From Actinomadura spongiicola (GTDB lineage Bacteria > Actinomycetota > Actinomycetes > Streptosporangiales > Streptosporangiaceae): DNA of 64,000 nt. Shown piece after piece: positions 42,774-52,254 of this stretch. The notes beneath the pieces are model-generated. The model saw nothing but the letters and a program-made list of their open reading frames with translations. It had not been told where the DNA came from and did no database searches. Position numbers and translations under genes: made by a program. How positions within the stretch are numbered: the stretch's first letter is position 1; the number at the start of each line of letters is the position of its first letter. The stretch is taken from assembly GCF_003432485.1 (NCBI RefSeq), contig NZ_QVNQ01000002.1, positions 434,001 to 498,000 of the forward strand, given 5' to 3'.

Positions 42774-44540
42774 TCAGTCCTTGATCTCGCAGATGGCGGC
42801 GCCGGCGGAGACGGTCTGGCCGACCTCGGCGGACAGGCCGGTGAGCGTCCCCGACTTGTGCGCGGTGAGCGGCTGCTCCATCTTCATGGCCTCCAGGACC
42901 ACGATGGTGTCGCCCGCCTGCACCGCCGCGCCGTCCTCGACGACGATCTTCACGATGGTGCCCTGCATGGGGCTGACCAGGGAGTCGCCGGACGCCCGCG
43001 CGCCGCCGCCCTTGCCGCCGCCGCGCCGCCGCGCGGGCTGCGCCTTACCCGGGGCGGCGCCGCCCGGCAGGGCGCCGAGGCCCGACGGGAGGACGACCTC
43101 GATGCGGCGACCGCCGACCTCCACGGTGACGCGCTCCCGCTCGCCTTCCTCGGTCTCGGCCGCGACGGGCGGCTCGTGGGGAGGGATGCGGTTGTCGAAC
43201 TCGGTCTCGATCCACCTGGTGTGGACGGAGAACGGCGTCGTGTCGTCGGCCGGGACGAACGCCGGGTCGTCCAGCACCGCGCGGTGGAACGGCAGGACGG
43301 TCGGCATCCCCTCGATGACGAACTCGGCGAGCGCCCGGCGCGACCGCTCGACGGCCTGGCGGCGGGTCGCGCCCGTCACGATCAGCTTGGCGATCAGGGA
43401 GTCGAACGCCTGCGGGACGGTCTGCCCGGCCCCGTAGCCGGTGTCGAGGCGGACGCCGGGACCGGTCGGCGGCTCCCAGGCGGTCAGCGTCCCGACGGCC
43501 GGGAGGAACCCGCGCCCGGCGTCCTCGGCGTTCAGCCGGAACTCGATCGAGTGGCCGCGCGGCTCGGGGTCGCCGTAGCCGAGTTCCTCGCCGCTCGCGA
43601 TGCGGAACATCTCGCGGACGAGGTCGACCCCGGCGACCTCCTCGGTGACGGGGTGCTCGACCTGGAGGCGGGTGTTGACCTCCAGGAACGAGATCGTCCC
43701 GTCCTGGCCGACGAGGAACTCGCACGTGCCCGCGCCGACGTATCCGGCCTCCTTGAGGATGGCCTTGGACGAGCTGTACAGCAGTTCGACCTGCTCGTCC
43801 GACAGGTACGGCGCCGGAGCCTCCTCGACGAGCTTCTGGTGCCGCCGTTGCAGCGAACAGTCGCGCGTGGAGACCACGACCACGTTCCCATGCCGGTCGG
43901 CGAGGCACTGCGTCTCCACGTGCCGCGGCCTGTCGAGGTACCGCTCGACGAAGCACTCGCCGCGCCCGAACGCGCCCACGGCCTCGCGGACCGCCGACTC
44001 GTACAGCTCGGGGACCTCGTCGAGCGTCCGGGCGACCTTCAGGCCGCGGCCACCGCCGCCGAACGCGGCCTTGATCGCGATGGGCAGCCCGTGCTCCTCG
44101 GCGAACGCGACGACCTCGTCGGCGCCGGACACCGGGTCCGTGGTCCCGGCGACGAGCGGCGCGCCGACCTTCTGGGCGATGTGCCGGGCCTGCACCTTGT
44201 CGCCCAGCGCGGTGATCGCGGCGGGAGGCGGACCGATCCAGGTCAGTCCGGCGTTCTGCACGGCCGTCGCGAAGTCGGCGTTCTCGGCGAGGAACCCGTA
44301 GCCGGGATGGACGGCGTCCGCGCCCGCCCCGGAGGCGATCTTGAGCAGCTTCTCGATGTCCAGGTAGCTGTCGGCGGCGGTCCGGCCGCCGAGCGCGAAC
44401 GCCTCGTCCGCCACGCGCACGTGCAGCGCGTCCAGATCGGGTTCCGCGTACACGGCCACGCTGGCCAGGCCGGCGTCGCGGCAGGCGCGGGCGATCCGGA
44501 CCGCGATCTCGCCGCGGTTGGCGATGAGGACCTTGCGCAC
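42774..44540 (-). CDS. Acyl-CoA carboxylase alpha subunit (biotin carboxylase + BCCP)
   Basis: Carboxylates biotin and carries it for acetyl-/propionyl-CoA carboxylase. Biotin carboxylase domain: [33 protein letters not shown], the ATP-grasp loop [29 protein letters not shown] and RLNAED. A Gly/Arg/Lys linker (residues about 495-515) leads to a C-terminal biotinyl domain with the EAMKMEQP biotinylation site. 588 residues, typical of AccA/PccA-type actinobacterial subunits. GTG at 44540 has GGGGAGGAG six bases upstream. The partner beta and epsilon subunits are about 19 kb away at the right edge. Confidence 0.96.
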   Translation of the reverse strand: MRKVLIANRGEIAVRIARACRDAGLASVAVYAEPDLDALHVRVADEAFALGGRTAADSYLDIEKLLKIASGAGADAVHPGYGFLAENADFATAVQNAGLTWIGPPPAAITALGDKVQARHIAQKVGAPLVAGTTDPVSGADEVVAFAEEHGLPIAIKAAFGGGGRGLKVARTLDEVPELYESAVREAVGAFGRGECFVERYLDRPRHVETQCLADRHGNVVVVSTRDCSLQRRHQKLVEEAPAPYLSDEQVELLYSSSKAILKEAGYVGAGTCEFLVGQDGTISFLEVNTRLQVEHPVTEEVAGVDLVREMFRIASGEELGYGDPEPRGHSIEFRLNAEDAGRGFLPAVGTLTAWEPPTGPGVRLDTGYGAGQTVPQAFDSLIAKLIVTGATRRQAVERSRRALAEFVIEGMPTVLPFHRAVLDDPAFVPADDTTPFSVHTRWIETEFDNRIPPHEPPVAAETEEGERERVTVEVGGRRIEVVLPSGLGALPGGAAPGKAQPARRRGGGKGGGARASGDSLVSPMQGTIVKIVVEDGAAVQAGDTIVVLEAMKMEQPLTAHKSGTLTGLSAEVGQTVSAGAAICEIKD

Positions 44541-44618
44541 GTGGGTCTCCTCCCCTACGACCTGACGCAGTCTAGATAATCGCCGTTTCAGGCTTTCGTA
44601 AGCCCCTCCCCATGAGGT

Positions 44619-44685
44619 CGCGGCCGTCGGGCCGCGGACCCGCCCGCCGGGACGCGCGTCCGCGGGCCCGGGGCGCCCGGGTCCG
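44619..44685 (-). repeat. Nested GC-rich inverted repeats in the carboxylase leader
   Basis: CGCGGCC/GGCCGCG (44619-44636); an outer stem CGGACCCG (44635-44642) / CGGGTCCG (44678-44685) that encloses the 12-bp palindrome GGACGCGCGTCC (44650-44661) and the repeat CCCGGG-GCG-CCCGGG (44667-44681). It could fold into a branched RNA structure if the transcript starts upstream of it. Confidence 0.6.
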
Positions 44686-44968
44686 TTCGGCACAGAAACA
44701 TGAAGAATTTTCTGAAAAAGTCTTGACGAGGAGTAACTAACATCGTCACAACGCGTGCCGGACAGGCCGATGTGGCCACATCCGGACACGTCGTGATGGG
44801 CGGAATGTGGTCGGAACCGAGGACGATCCGCCTTCCGGCACTGGATCAAGGTGATCGTCGGGGCGTAAGCTGTCGCCATTCTTCGGGCCGCGTATGGAAA
44901 CGTTCCACGGAACGGCGGCGAAGGCCCGACCACGGGGTTGCCGTTCGAACAAAGTCTCCCCATGAGCC

Positions 44969-45005
44969 GCGGGTCCCGGCCCATCCCCCCGAGGCCGGGA
45001 CCCGC
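44969..45005. terminator. 13-bp hairpin after the FHA-FtsK gene
   Basis: GCGGGTCCCGGCC (44969-44981) pairs perfectly with GGCCGGGACCCGC (44993-45005), 11-base loop, starting 23 bases past the FtsK-like stop on the minus strand. No T-run follows on either strand. Confidence 0.7.
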
Positions 45006-45028
45006 ATCCGGACGACCGGGCGCGTCGA

Positions 45029-48000
45029 TCAGTCGGCGCCGGCCGGAGGCGGCAACGCCACCTGGATCCGCGTGGGGACTCCCGCCGCGACGAACAGTCC
45101 GCGACCGGTGGGGCCGCCCCGCGGGACGCTCCGGGGCAGGCGCAGGCCGAACAGCTCCCCGTCGTCCGGCGACTCGACCGACAGCAGCACGCCGGAGCGG
45201 GAACGGCGCGTCTCGGCGAGGAAGCCGCGGCCGTCCCCGCCCAGGCCGTCGGTGGCGCCGCCGATGACGACGGCGTGGGCGCCGTCGCGGGCGGCGCGCA
45301 GGACGTCGCGGAGCGCGCCGTCCAGATCGGTGCCGTCGAGCAGCTCGGCGTCGTCCACGACGACGGCGTACCGGTGCTCGTCGCCGATGGCCTCGACGAG
45401 GTCGTCCGCGCCCGCCCCGGACGTCAGGAGACCGAGGACGCCCGGATGCCCGGACAGCAGCCGCAGCGGCGAACGGCGCGGCGTGACCAGCACGACCGGG
45501 ACGAGCCCGCCCCCGACCGCCGGGTCGAGCAACGCGTGGGCGATCGTGCGGAGCGTGGTGGAGCGCCCGGAACGCGGCGGGCCCGCGACGGCGAACCCCG
45601 GGCCGTCGTGGCGCAGGTCGACGCCGACCGGGGCGAGGGTGTCGCCGCCGACGCCGACCAGCGCCCACAGGGCGGACGGGGCGAGGAACTCCCGGTCCAG
45701 CGACATCGCCTCGCGGTAGGTGACGCGGACGGGCAGCTCGTCCACCCGCAGGGGACGCCGCCGCGGCGGCAGCCGCCCGTAGCGGGACACGCAGCCACGC
45801 GCGATCTCCTGGAGCGCCGCGACCTGCGCCGCCGCGGACGGATCGGCGCCGAGCAGGCCGATCTGCGACTCGCGCGGCGCCGCGCCCGGCGCGACCGGTT
45901 CCAAAGCCCGGCCGGGCGGCATCGCGGCGGGAACCTGCCTGGCGTGGAGACCGCCGTAGCCGTAGTCGTCCGGGTCGGTCATGTGGAGGATGAGGTTCCG
46001 GTCGACGACGGTGGACAGCTCCCCGCCGAGACCGGAGCGGTCGCCGGTGAGGACGGCGCGCAGGCCCACCGCGGCGCCCTCGCGCAGCAGCCGCGTCGCC
46101 TGGTCGACGAGACGACCGTGGTCGGCCCGCTCGGACGCGTCGAGGAAGCCCTCCCAGCCGTCGAGCAGCAGCACCATCCAGGGGAGACGGTCGGTGGCGG
46201 CGACCGCCGCGCGCTGTTCGGCCAGCGACGCGAAGCCCGCCTCGGCGAACACCCGGACGCGCCGCTCGACCTCGGCGGTCAGCGCGCCGAGGAGACGTTC
46301 GCAGCGGTCGGGCTGGTCGCGGGTGACGACCGCGCCGCAGTGCGGAAGGGCGGTCAGCGGCAGCAACGCGTTCGCGCCGCAGTCGATCGCGTACAGGTGC
46401 GCGTCGTAGGGGGAGCAGGCCGAGGCGAGAGACCCGGCGATGGTGCGCAACGCGGTCGAACGGCCCGACCGCGCGGACCCGGCCACGTACAGGTGGCCGC
46501 CGGACGTGAGGTCCAGGGCCAGGTCCTCGCGGGACTGGACGGTGGGCAGGTCGGTCACGCCGAACGGGATCGGCGGCACGTCCACCACGGAACCGCCCGC
46601 GGCCGTCTTCGGCGCGAGCGTGAACCGCTCCGGCAGCGGGTTCAGCCACGGGGACGGTTGCCGGGCGATGCCCGCGCGGCGGACCGCCTCACCGATCGCC
46701 TGGACGAGCACGCCGAGATCGGTGGCCGCGGCGCCGTCGCCGTCCCCCTCCCGCGGGGCCTGCCGGACGACGGGCACCGGGTGGCCGAGCCGCCGCCACG
46801 GGAGGGGGACGACGGTGGGGGCGCGTTCGGCGGACCCTGCTCCCGCACCGGCCCGGGGACGGCGGCCCCCGATCCGCGCCGCCTGCACCGGCCGCGGCGG
46901 CGACGCCCCGGACCGGACGAAGCAGCGCCCGGGGGTGGCCTCGGAGATCCGCGCGGCGTCCGGCGAGCCGAGGACGTCGGTGGACTCGTCCGCGCCGGTG
47001 ACGCGCAACGCGATCCGCAGATCCGTGGCGGCGCGGACGTCGTCGGTCACGGCCTCGCCCGGACGCCGCGTCGCGAGGACCAGATGGACGCCGAGAGGTC
47101 CGCCGCGCCGCCCGACGTCCACCAGGCCGGACACGAACCCGGGAGCCTCGGCCACCAGCGCCGCGAACTCGGCGACGACCAGCACGAGACGCGGCAGGGG
47201 CGGCAGGCGGGAGCTCCCGGGGCGCAGGCCGTCGTAGTCGTCGACGTCCTTGACGCCCGCGTCGAGCAGGACCTCCTCCCGGCGGCGCAGCTCGGCGGCG
47301 AGGGACTCCAGCACCCGTTCGGCGGCGTGCCCGTCCAGGTCGGTGACCACGCCGACCGTGTGGGGGAGGCGGGCGCAGTCACGGAACGCGCCGCCGCCTC
47401 CCGGGTCGATGAGGACGAACGTCAGCTCGTCGGGGCGGTTGGCGGTGGCGAGGGACGCGACGAGCGTCCGCAGCAGCTCCGACACGCCCGCCCCGGTCGC
47501 CCCGGCGACGAGGGCGTGCGGTCCGGCCGCGCGCAGGTCGATCTCGTACGGTCGCCCGGACGCGACGCCGACGGGGACGCGGGTCGTGCGGCCTCCGTCG
47601 CGCGTCCACGACTGGAGGATGTGCTCGGCGGTGGGCTCCGGCATGTCGAGCAGGTCCAGCAGCCGCACCGGGGCGGCGGGGCCCGCGGAGTTCGCGGGCG
47701 ACTGTTCCCGGACGGGCGCCAGCGCACGCGCCACCCGGTCGGTCCAGGTGGGGGAGACCTGGTCGGCGAGCGCGACGACGTCGAGGCCCGCGCCGTGGAC
47801 ACGGATCATCGAGGGGCGCCGCGGCTCCCACGCGGCCACGGCGCGGCACTCCTCGGGAAGCGGAAGTCCGGCGTCGTCCACGCAGATCGCGTAGAGCCCG
47901 TACTCGGCGCCCCGCGACAGCAGCATCGGCATGCCCGGCAGGCGGCGCAGCGCGCGGGCACCGTCCAGCACGATCAGGATGGCGTAGGGGGCCGGTTCCG

Positions 48001-49309
48001 CCTTGGCGGCGCGGCGGCGTTCGGTCACCCGGATCGCCAGTTCGGTGACGCGGTGCGCGGCCGACTCGGGGTCGGTGCCGACGAGGGCGACGCAGTCCTC
48101 GCCCTCGCGCGGGCGGCAGTGCGGCAGCCACCGCACCCAGTTCCACTCGTCCCCGGCGTCCGGGTCGTCGGACAGGACGACGACGGCCAGGTCGTCGGGG
48201 CCGTGCAGCGCGGCGGCCTGCGCCACCATCCACCGGGCCAGCGCGCGGGACGCGCGGCGCGGGCCGGTCAGCCCGACGACGCCGAGGTCGCGCAGCGGTA
48301 ACGTCACCGGCACGAGACGCGCCTCCGGAACCGGAACCTCGGTCGTAACCCCGTGGAGTTCTATGTGGGCGGGCAGGTCGGCGAGCCCGACCCGCAGGTG
48401 CAGCGCGTCGGGGTCGGCGCGGCGGCGCTCCCACAGCCGCCGCCGGGGCCCGGTCGCGGTGAGCAGCACCTCGGCCGGGTCGGGGTGCAGCGCGCGCCGT
48501 TCCGCCTCGTCCTCCCGGCGCAGCCGCTCCACCTCCGCGTCGAACTCGGCGGACCTGCGCCGGTACTCCTTCAGGGATCGGCGTCCGAGCAGTCGCAGCA
48601 GGTCGAGCGGGCCCCGCTCGGGCGGTCGCGGGATCTCCAGGCTTCGCGGATGGTGGACGGTGTCAGTTCGCGGCGGCCGGTTGAAGGCCAGACCGCCGTC
48701 CGGCAGGGGTTCCAGGTGCGCGTCGGGGGCGGTGCTCAGCGCGAGTGACAGGACGCTGGACCCCACCGACAGCAGCCCGGCGACGGGCCACGTCGTTCGC
48801 GCCGCCAGCGGCCGTCCGTCCAGGACCGCGCCCTCCGCCGACGCCTCGACCTGCACGGACTCGCGCCCGACCGTGAGTCGCAGCGACCTGGGCGGCACGG
48901 ACGGATCGTCCAGCACGACGTCCACGTCCCGCCCGGACCCGATCGTGCTGACCCCGATGCCCAGGCGGTGCACCGACCCGGCCGCGGGACCGCCGACGAC
49001 ACGGACCTCGACCAGCCCGGTCGGCTCGGTGAGGACGGTGGCGGCGGCGCCGCGCCGCTCCACGGCGACGACCGCGCCGTTCCGCAGTTCCTTGACGGCG
49101 AGGGCCTGCGGGTCCAGCATCCGCCCGTCGATCCACAGGGCGCGCCGTGCCGGCCCGTCTCGCACGCCCCGTCCGTCCGGTTCGCCCTGTTCGTTGAGGA
49201 GAAGCGCGCCGAGCGATCGCGCGACCCCGTCCACGGTGGCCTCGGGGTCGACGTCCATCACGACGTCGCGCGGCCCTTCGCCGGTCAGCGCCGTGAAAGA
49301 GATCCGCAT
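45029..49309 (-). CDS. FHA-domain protein with three degenerate FtsK/SpoIIIE ATPase domains (EccC-like)
   Basis: 1426 residues. N-terminus: a ubiquitin-like/FHA region (about 1-195; [23 protein letters not shown], in parts: [19 protein letters not shown]). The helical region around 240-270 is Arg/Glu-rich; no clear membrane helices. Three FtsK/SpoIIIE-type domains follow, ordered as in EccC of type VII secretion. All three P-loops lack the Walker lysine: GATGAGVSE (Val609), GSARSGRST (Arg950) and GPPRSGRST (Arg1249). Domain 1 also has VVAEFAAL (Ala713) instead of the Walker B Asp. Domains 2 and 3 keep a Walker-B-like Asp ([16 protein letters not shown]). ATG at 49309 has GGAGGG six bases upstream. 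No WXG100, EccB/D/E or mycosin genes are near. Role unknown; possibly a scaffold or nucleotide sensor rather than a motor. Confidence 0.88.
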   Translation of the reverse strand: MRISFTALTGEGPRDVVMDVDPEATVDGVARSLGALLLNEQGEPDGRGVRDGPARRALWIDGRMLDPQALAVKELRNGAVVAVERRGAAATVLTEPTGLVEVRVVGGPAAGSVHRLGIGVSTIGSGRDVDVVLDDPSVPPRSLRLTVGRESVQVEASAEGAVLDGRPLAARTTWPVAGLLSVGSSVLSLALSTAPDAHLEPLPDGGLAFNRPPRTDTVHHPRSLEIPRPPERGPLDLLRLLGRRSLKEYRRRSAEFDAEVERLRREDEAERRALHPDPAEVLLTATGPRRRLWERRRADPDALHLRVGLADLPAHIELHGVTTEVPVPEARLVPVTLPLRDLGVVGLTGPRRASRALARWMVAQAAALHGPDDLAVVVLSDDPDAGDEWNWVRWLPHCRPREGEDCVALVGTDPESAAHRVTELAIRVTERRRAAKAEPAPYAILIVLDGARALRRLPGMPMLLSRGAEYGLYAICVDDAGLPLPEECRAVAAWEPRRPSMIRVHGAGLDVVALADQVSPTWTDRVARALAPVREQSPANSAGPAAPVRLLDLLDMPEPTAEHILQSWTRDGGRTTRVPVGVASGRPYEIDLRAAGPHALVAGATGAGVSELLRTLVASLATANRPDELTFVLIDPGGGGAFRDCARLPHTVGVVTDLDGHAAERVLESLAAELRRREEVLLDAGVKDVDDYDGLRPGSSRLPPLPRLVLVVAEFAALVAEAPGFVSGLVDVGRRGGPLGVHLVLATRRPGEAVTDDVRAATDLRIALRVTGADESTDVLGSPDAARISEATPGRCFVRSGASPPRPVQAARIGGRRPRAGAGAGSAERAPTVVPLPWRRLGHPVPVVRQAPREGDGDGAAATDLGVLVQAIGEAVRRAGIARQPSPWLNPLPERFTLAPKTAAGGSVVDVPPIPFGVTDLPTVQSREDLALDLTSGGHLYVAGSARSGRSTALRTIAGSLASACSPYDAHLYAIDCGANALLPLTALPHCGAVVTRDQPDRCERLLGALTAEVERRVRVFAEAGFASLAEQRAAVAATDRLPWMVLLLDGWEGFLDASERADHGRLVDQATRLLREGAAVGLRAVLTGDRSGLGGELSTVVDRNLILHMTDPDDYGYGGLHARQVPAAMPPGRALEPVAPGAAPRESQIGLLGADPSAAAQVAALQEIARGCVSRYGRLPPRRRPLRVDELPVRVTYREAMSLDREFLAPSALWALVGVGGDTLAPVGVDLRHDGPGFAVAGPPRSGRSTTLRTIAHALLDPAVGGGLVPVVLVTPRRSPLRLLSGHPGVLGLLTSGAGADDLVEAIGDEHRYAVVVDDAELLDGTDLDGALRDVLRAARDGAHAVVIGGATDGLGGDGRGFLAETRRSRSGVLLSVESPDDGELFGLRLPRSVPRGGPTGRGLFVAAGVPTRIQVALPPPAGAD

Positions 49310-49342
49310 CCGTGCCCTCCGATGTCCGCGAACGGGCTCAGC

Positions 49343-50284
49343 TTAATTACCCCGCGCCGACCGCTCCCGATGATCGGCGACGATCGTGCGGAGGGCGTCC
49401 TCCAGCGGCGTCGGGCTCATCCCGAAAGTTGATTCAAAGGTCGATGAGTCCAGGATGTACGGCTTGTCGAACTGGTACCGCGTCTCCCGCAACTCCTTCA
49501 CCATCGGCGACACGACCCCGATCGCGTTGAAGAGGGGGCGTGGCAGCTCGTGGACCCGGGGCGCCGGGGCGTCGGCGATCTCGCACAGCCGCTCGGCGAC
49601 GTCGACCGCCGAGATGGCCGGACCGGTCGGGACGTGCCAGGCCCGGCCCCACGCGCGCTCGTCGGTCCCGGCGATGGCGAGGGCTTCGGCGACGTCCGGC
49701 AGGTACGTCCAGGCGTGCGGGACGGACGGGTCGCTGAGGAACATGACCCGCTTGCCCGCCAGCAGCGGCTTCACGAACCGGGTCTCGCCGAGGTACGCCT
49801 GGTCGGTGCTCCCCGGCCCGTAGTAGTCGGACGCGCGCAGCTCGGTCGCCCGGATGCGGCCCGCCTCGTGCGCGGCCAGCAGGTCCCGCCACATCGCGGC
49901 GCGCACCCGGCCCTTGACGCCGGGCGCGGCGAGCGGCAGGTCCTCGGTCATCGGACCGTCCACGGGCCCGTACCCGTACAGATTGCCCAGCGTCACCAGC
50001 ACTGCCCCGGTGTCCTCGGCGGTGCCGAGGAAGGACGCCGCCATCGGCGGCCAGTCCCGGGTCCAGCGGTGGTAGGGCGGGTTGACGCAGTTGTAGATCG
50101 CGTCGGCCCCTGCGGCGATCTTGGTCAGCCGGGCCCGGTCGGCGGCGTCGGCGGCGACCCTCTCGATGCCGGCCGGCCCGGAGCCCGACCGGGTCACGAC
50201 GACCACGTCGTGTCCGCTCTCGACGAGCCGCCTCGCCAGGTGGGCGCCGACCTGTCCGGCGCCGACGATCACGTGCTTGCGCAT
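49343..50284 (-). CDS. NAD-dependent epimerase/dehydratase-family protein
   Basis: Atypical extended SDR with Rossmann motif HVIVGAGQVGAHLARRL, a GNLYGYGPVDGPM loop and the RASDYYGPG segment; the usual YxxxK catalytic pair is not obvious, so it may be an NmrA/atypical SDR rather than a true epimerase. 313 residues. ATG at 50284 has GGAGGAG five bases upstream. Divergent from a TetR regulator across a gap full of GAGAGC sites, so it is very likely the regulated target. Confidence 0.86.
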   Translation of the reverse strand: MRKHVIVGAGQVGAHLARRLVESGHDVVVVTRSGSGPAGIERVAADAADRARLTKIAAGADAIYNCVNPPYHRWTRDWPPMAASFLGTAEDTGAVLVTLGNLYGYGPVDGPMTEDLPLAAPGVKGRVRAAMWRDLLAAHEAGRIRATELRASDYYGPGSTDQAYLGETRFVKPLLAGKRVMFLSDPSVPHAWTYLPDVAEALAIAGTDERAWGRAWHVPTGPAISAVDVAERLCEIADAPAPRVHELPRPLFNAIGVVSPMVKELRETRYQFDKPYILDSSTFESTFGMSPTPLEDALRTIVADHRERSARGN

Positions 50285-50319
50285 GTCCACTCCTCCGGTT
50301 GTGCTCAGTGCTCCGTAAT

Positions 50320-50368
50320 GAGAGCAATGCTCTCGCCTGAGAGCGGCGATGTCAAGAGCGGTGCTCTC
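50320..50368. promoter_or_regulatory. GAGAGC operator array between epimerase and TetR genes
   Basis: Two dyads of the same type: GAGAGC-AAT-GCTCTC (50320-50334, perfect) and AAGAGC-GGT-GCTCTC (50354-50368, one mismatch), with centres 34 bp apart; a further half-site GAGAGC at 50339-50344 and GCTCTG at 50382-50387. All lie in the 116-bp divergent gap. This is the clearest regulator-operator pairing in the window; the TetR protein at 50401 is the expected binder. Confidence 0.8.
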
Positions 50369-50400
50369 GTTTCTGTGCGCTGCTCTGCTACGCTCGGCCC

Positions 50401-51123
50401 ATGAGCGCTGCGCGTACGGCACGGGAACGGGTTCGGGCGGAGCTGATCCGCGAGATCACGGACGCCGCGAGACGGCAGCTGGCCACCGCGGGCGCCACCG
50501 GGCTGTCCCTGCGCGCGATCGCCCGCGAGCTGGGCATGGTCTCCTCGGCGATCTACCGGTACGTCGCGAGCCGCGACGACCTGCTCACCATGCTGATCAT
50601 CGACGGGTACAACGCGGTCGGCGAGGCCGTCGAGCGCGCCGACGCCGACGCCCGCGCCCGGGGCGGCGCCGACGACTTCGCCGGACGATGGCTCGCCGTG
50701 TGCCGGGCCGTCCGGGAATGGGCGCTGGCGCACCCGCACGAGTACGCCCTGCTGTACGGGTCACCCGTCCCCGGATACCAGGCGCCCACCGACACCGTTC
50801 CGCCCGCCACCCGCGACAAGGTCGTCTTCTCGCGGATCATCGCCGAGGCGTACGTGGCGGGCGCCGTCGGACCGGGCGAGGCGGACGTGCCGCCGGTGCC
50901 GCCCACGCTCGTGACGTCGCTGGACCGCGTGCGCGCCGCGGTGGGCCTGGACGTCCCCGACGACGTGATCGCACGCTCCCTCACGGCCTGGGCCGGTTTG
51001 TACGGAACGGTCAGTTTCGAATTGTTCGGGCAATTCAACAACGTGATCGACGAACGGGCCGCCTACTTCGACCACGGCATGACGCTGCTCGGCCGTCTCA
51101 TCGGGCTCCAGGGGCAGGGCTAG
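50401..51123 (+). CDS. TetR-family regulator (WHG/TetR_C_13 type)
   Basis: HTH at residues about 20-65 (GLSLRAIARELGMVSSAIYRYVASRDDLLTML, in parts: LSLRAIARELGMV; AIYRYVASRDDLL), followed by the WHG-type C-terminal domain (REWALAHPHEYALLYGSPVPGY; AWAGLYGTVSFELFGQFNNV). ATG at 50401 lies seven bases after TACGCT, which suggests a leaderless transcript. It should bind the GAGAGC dyads and repress both itself and the divergent SDR gene. Confidence 0.93.
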   Translation: MSAARTARERVRAELIREITDAARRQLATAGATGLSLRAIARELGMVSSAIYRYVASRDDLLTMLIIDGYNAVGEAVERADADARARGGADDFAGRWLAVCRAVREWALAHPHEYALLYGSPVPGYQAPTDTVPPATRDKVVFSRIIAEAYVAGAVGPGEADVPPVPPTLVTSLDRVRAAVGLDVPDDVIARSLTAWAGLYGTVSFELFGQFNNVIDERAAYFDHGMTLLGRLIGLQGQG

Positions 51124-51275
51124 CGGTCAGTGACGAATGTGACTGATGGTAAGTAGCGACGTGATCAACGAATATGCAGGTCATCGCGCCAGGTCCGGAT
51201 AATGGCCGCTCTACTCCACCGAATCCATTGACGTGACCTTGCCGCCCCCGCAAGCATGGAACGCTCGGTGATGCG

Positions 51276-51298
51276 CGGACCCCCGGGAACGGGGTCCG
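51276..51298 (+). promoter_or_regulatory. Hairpin in the tad operon leader
   Basis: CGGACCCC (51276-51283) / GGGGTCCG (51291-51298) around a seven-base loop, 21 bases before the GTG of the SAF gene and just upstream of its ribosome site GGAAGGAG. TTGACG at about 51229 and GATAAT at 51198-51203 are AT-rich elements in the 196-bp gap but do not form a well-spaced promoter pair. Confidence 0.45.
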
Positions 51299-51319
51299 TG
51301 AGAGGGCGGGAAGGAGCGC

Positions 51320-52252
51320 GTGGGCAGCGCGATGAAGTCCAACCAGTCGACCATCTCCGGCGGTGGTGCGGCGGGCTCGTCCGGCGGTTCGGCGGGGCTC
51401 GGCCGTTCGGGGCTCGGCACCTCGGGAGGGCAGCGGCTCCCCACCTCCCCCCGCGAACGCAAACCGGCGCTCGCGGCGCTCGCGGTCCTGCTGATCCTCG
51501 GCGGCGCCCTCGCGAGCGCGTACCTCGTGATGGCCAGCGGCGAGCGGGTGTCGGCGATCCGGATCGCGCGACCGGTCGCGGCCGGGCAGCCGATCCCGGC
51601 GAGCGCCCTCGAAGAGGTCCAGATCGGCGACACCGGAATCGAGTTCCTCAACTGGTCGGAGCGGGCGAGGGTGCCCCGGCACACCGCGGCCGTCCCGCTC
51701 GTCAAGGGCGCGTTGCTGACCAACGGCATGATCAGCCCGATGGACGCGCCGTCGAGCGGACGTCTCATCGTCGGGCTCGCGCTGAAACCGGGACAGTTCC
51801 CGTCCGACGGCCTCGACATCGGCGGGCACGTCCTGCTCTACGCGGTCGGCGGCGGCACGAACGGCGGGCCGCGTCCCGGAACCGTGCTCTCCCGCGACGC
51901 GATCGTGATCGGCGTGGGCGCCGACGACGGCGGAGGCGCCGGCCTCGGCGGCCCCCGGCTGCGGTCCGAGCAGACCAGCGTGGACGTCGCCGTCGCCCCG
52001 GCGGACGCGCCGCAGGTGACACAGGCGGCCTCCGCCGGGACGCTCGCGCTCGCGCTCATCCCGCCCGGCGCCAGCGTGGCCGTCCCGCCGCCCGCCAAAA
52101 CCGTCGAGCCCGACCCCGCCGAGCCCGACCCCGCCAGGCCCCCCGGGCCCGGTGGGCAGACGCCCGGCTCCGGCGGCACGCGGAACCCCGACGGCACGGT
52201 GCCCGTTCCAGGTCGGAGCGGTGCACCGGCACCAGGTACGGGCGGTAACTGA
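51320..52252 (+). CDS. SAF-domain protein, CpaB/RcpC-like (Tad pilus)
   Basis: Gly/Ser-rich cytoplasmic N-terminus, one membrane helix (ALAALAVLLILGGALASAYLVM), then an SAF domain (IARPVAAGQPIPASALEEV ... PLVKGALLTNGMI), and a long Pro/Gly-rich tail. In Gram-negative Tad systems CpaB/RcpC is periplasmic and associates with the secretin; in actinomycetes without an outer membrane it is probably a wall-facing partner of the pilus. First gene of the tad operon. GTG at 51320 with GGAAGGAG; ATG at 51332 is possible. Confidence 0.85.
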   Translation: MGSAMKSNQSTISGGGAAGSSGGSAGLGRSGLGTSGGQRLPTSPRERKPALAALAVLLILGGALASAYLVMASGERVSAIRIARPVAAGQPIPASALEEVQIGDTGIEFLNWSERARVPRHTAAVPLVKGALLTNGMISPMDAPSSGRLIVGLALKPGQFPSDGLDIGGHVLLYAVGGGTNGGPRPGTVLSRDAIVIGVGADDGGGAGLGGPRLRSEQTSVDVAVAPADAPQVTQAASAGTLALALIPPGASVAVPPPAKTVEPDPAEPDPARPPGPGGQTPGSGGTRNPDGTVPVPGRSGAPAPGTGGN

Positions 52253-52254
52253 CC

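Larger units (their letters stand above)
44541..45028. promoter_or_regulatory. 488-bp intergenic region before the carboxylase gene
   Basis: No gene is supported. Going right to left (carboxylase direction): a 13-bp terminator-like hairpin (44969-45005); TGGAA-ACG-TTCCA (44895-44907); a perfect 14-bp palindrome GATGTGGCCACATC (44769-44782); an AT-rich patch with TTTTCTGAAAA (about 44707-44717) and a plus-strand TTGACG; nested GC-rich repeats (44619-44685); and TTACGA-N17-TATCTA near 44600-44573 on the minus strand as a possible promoter for the carboxylase. It is the longest non-coding stretch in the window and is dense in dyads. Confidence 0.5.

Noticed and set aside
42774..46649. Apparent 1291-residue fusion upstream of the carboxylase
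   Set aside because: The extra part is a shadow frame of the FtsK-like gene and runs through the intergenic region; GTG 44540 has a strong ribosome site.
45275..48301. 1008-codon plus-strand ORF antisense to the FtsK-like gene
   Set aside because: Composition and lack of motifs show it is a shadow; the minus-strand protein has recognisable FtsK and FHA features.
45029..49309. A type VII (ESX) secretion locus
   Set aside because: Only an EccC-like protein is present, with altered P-loops; no WXG100, EccB, EccD, EccE or mycosin genes are near.
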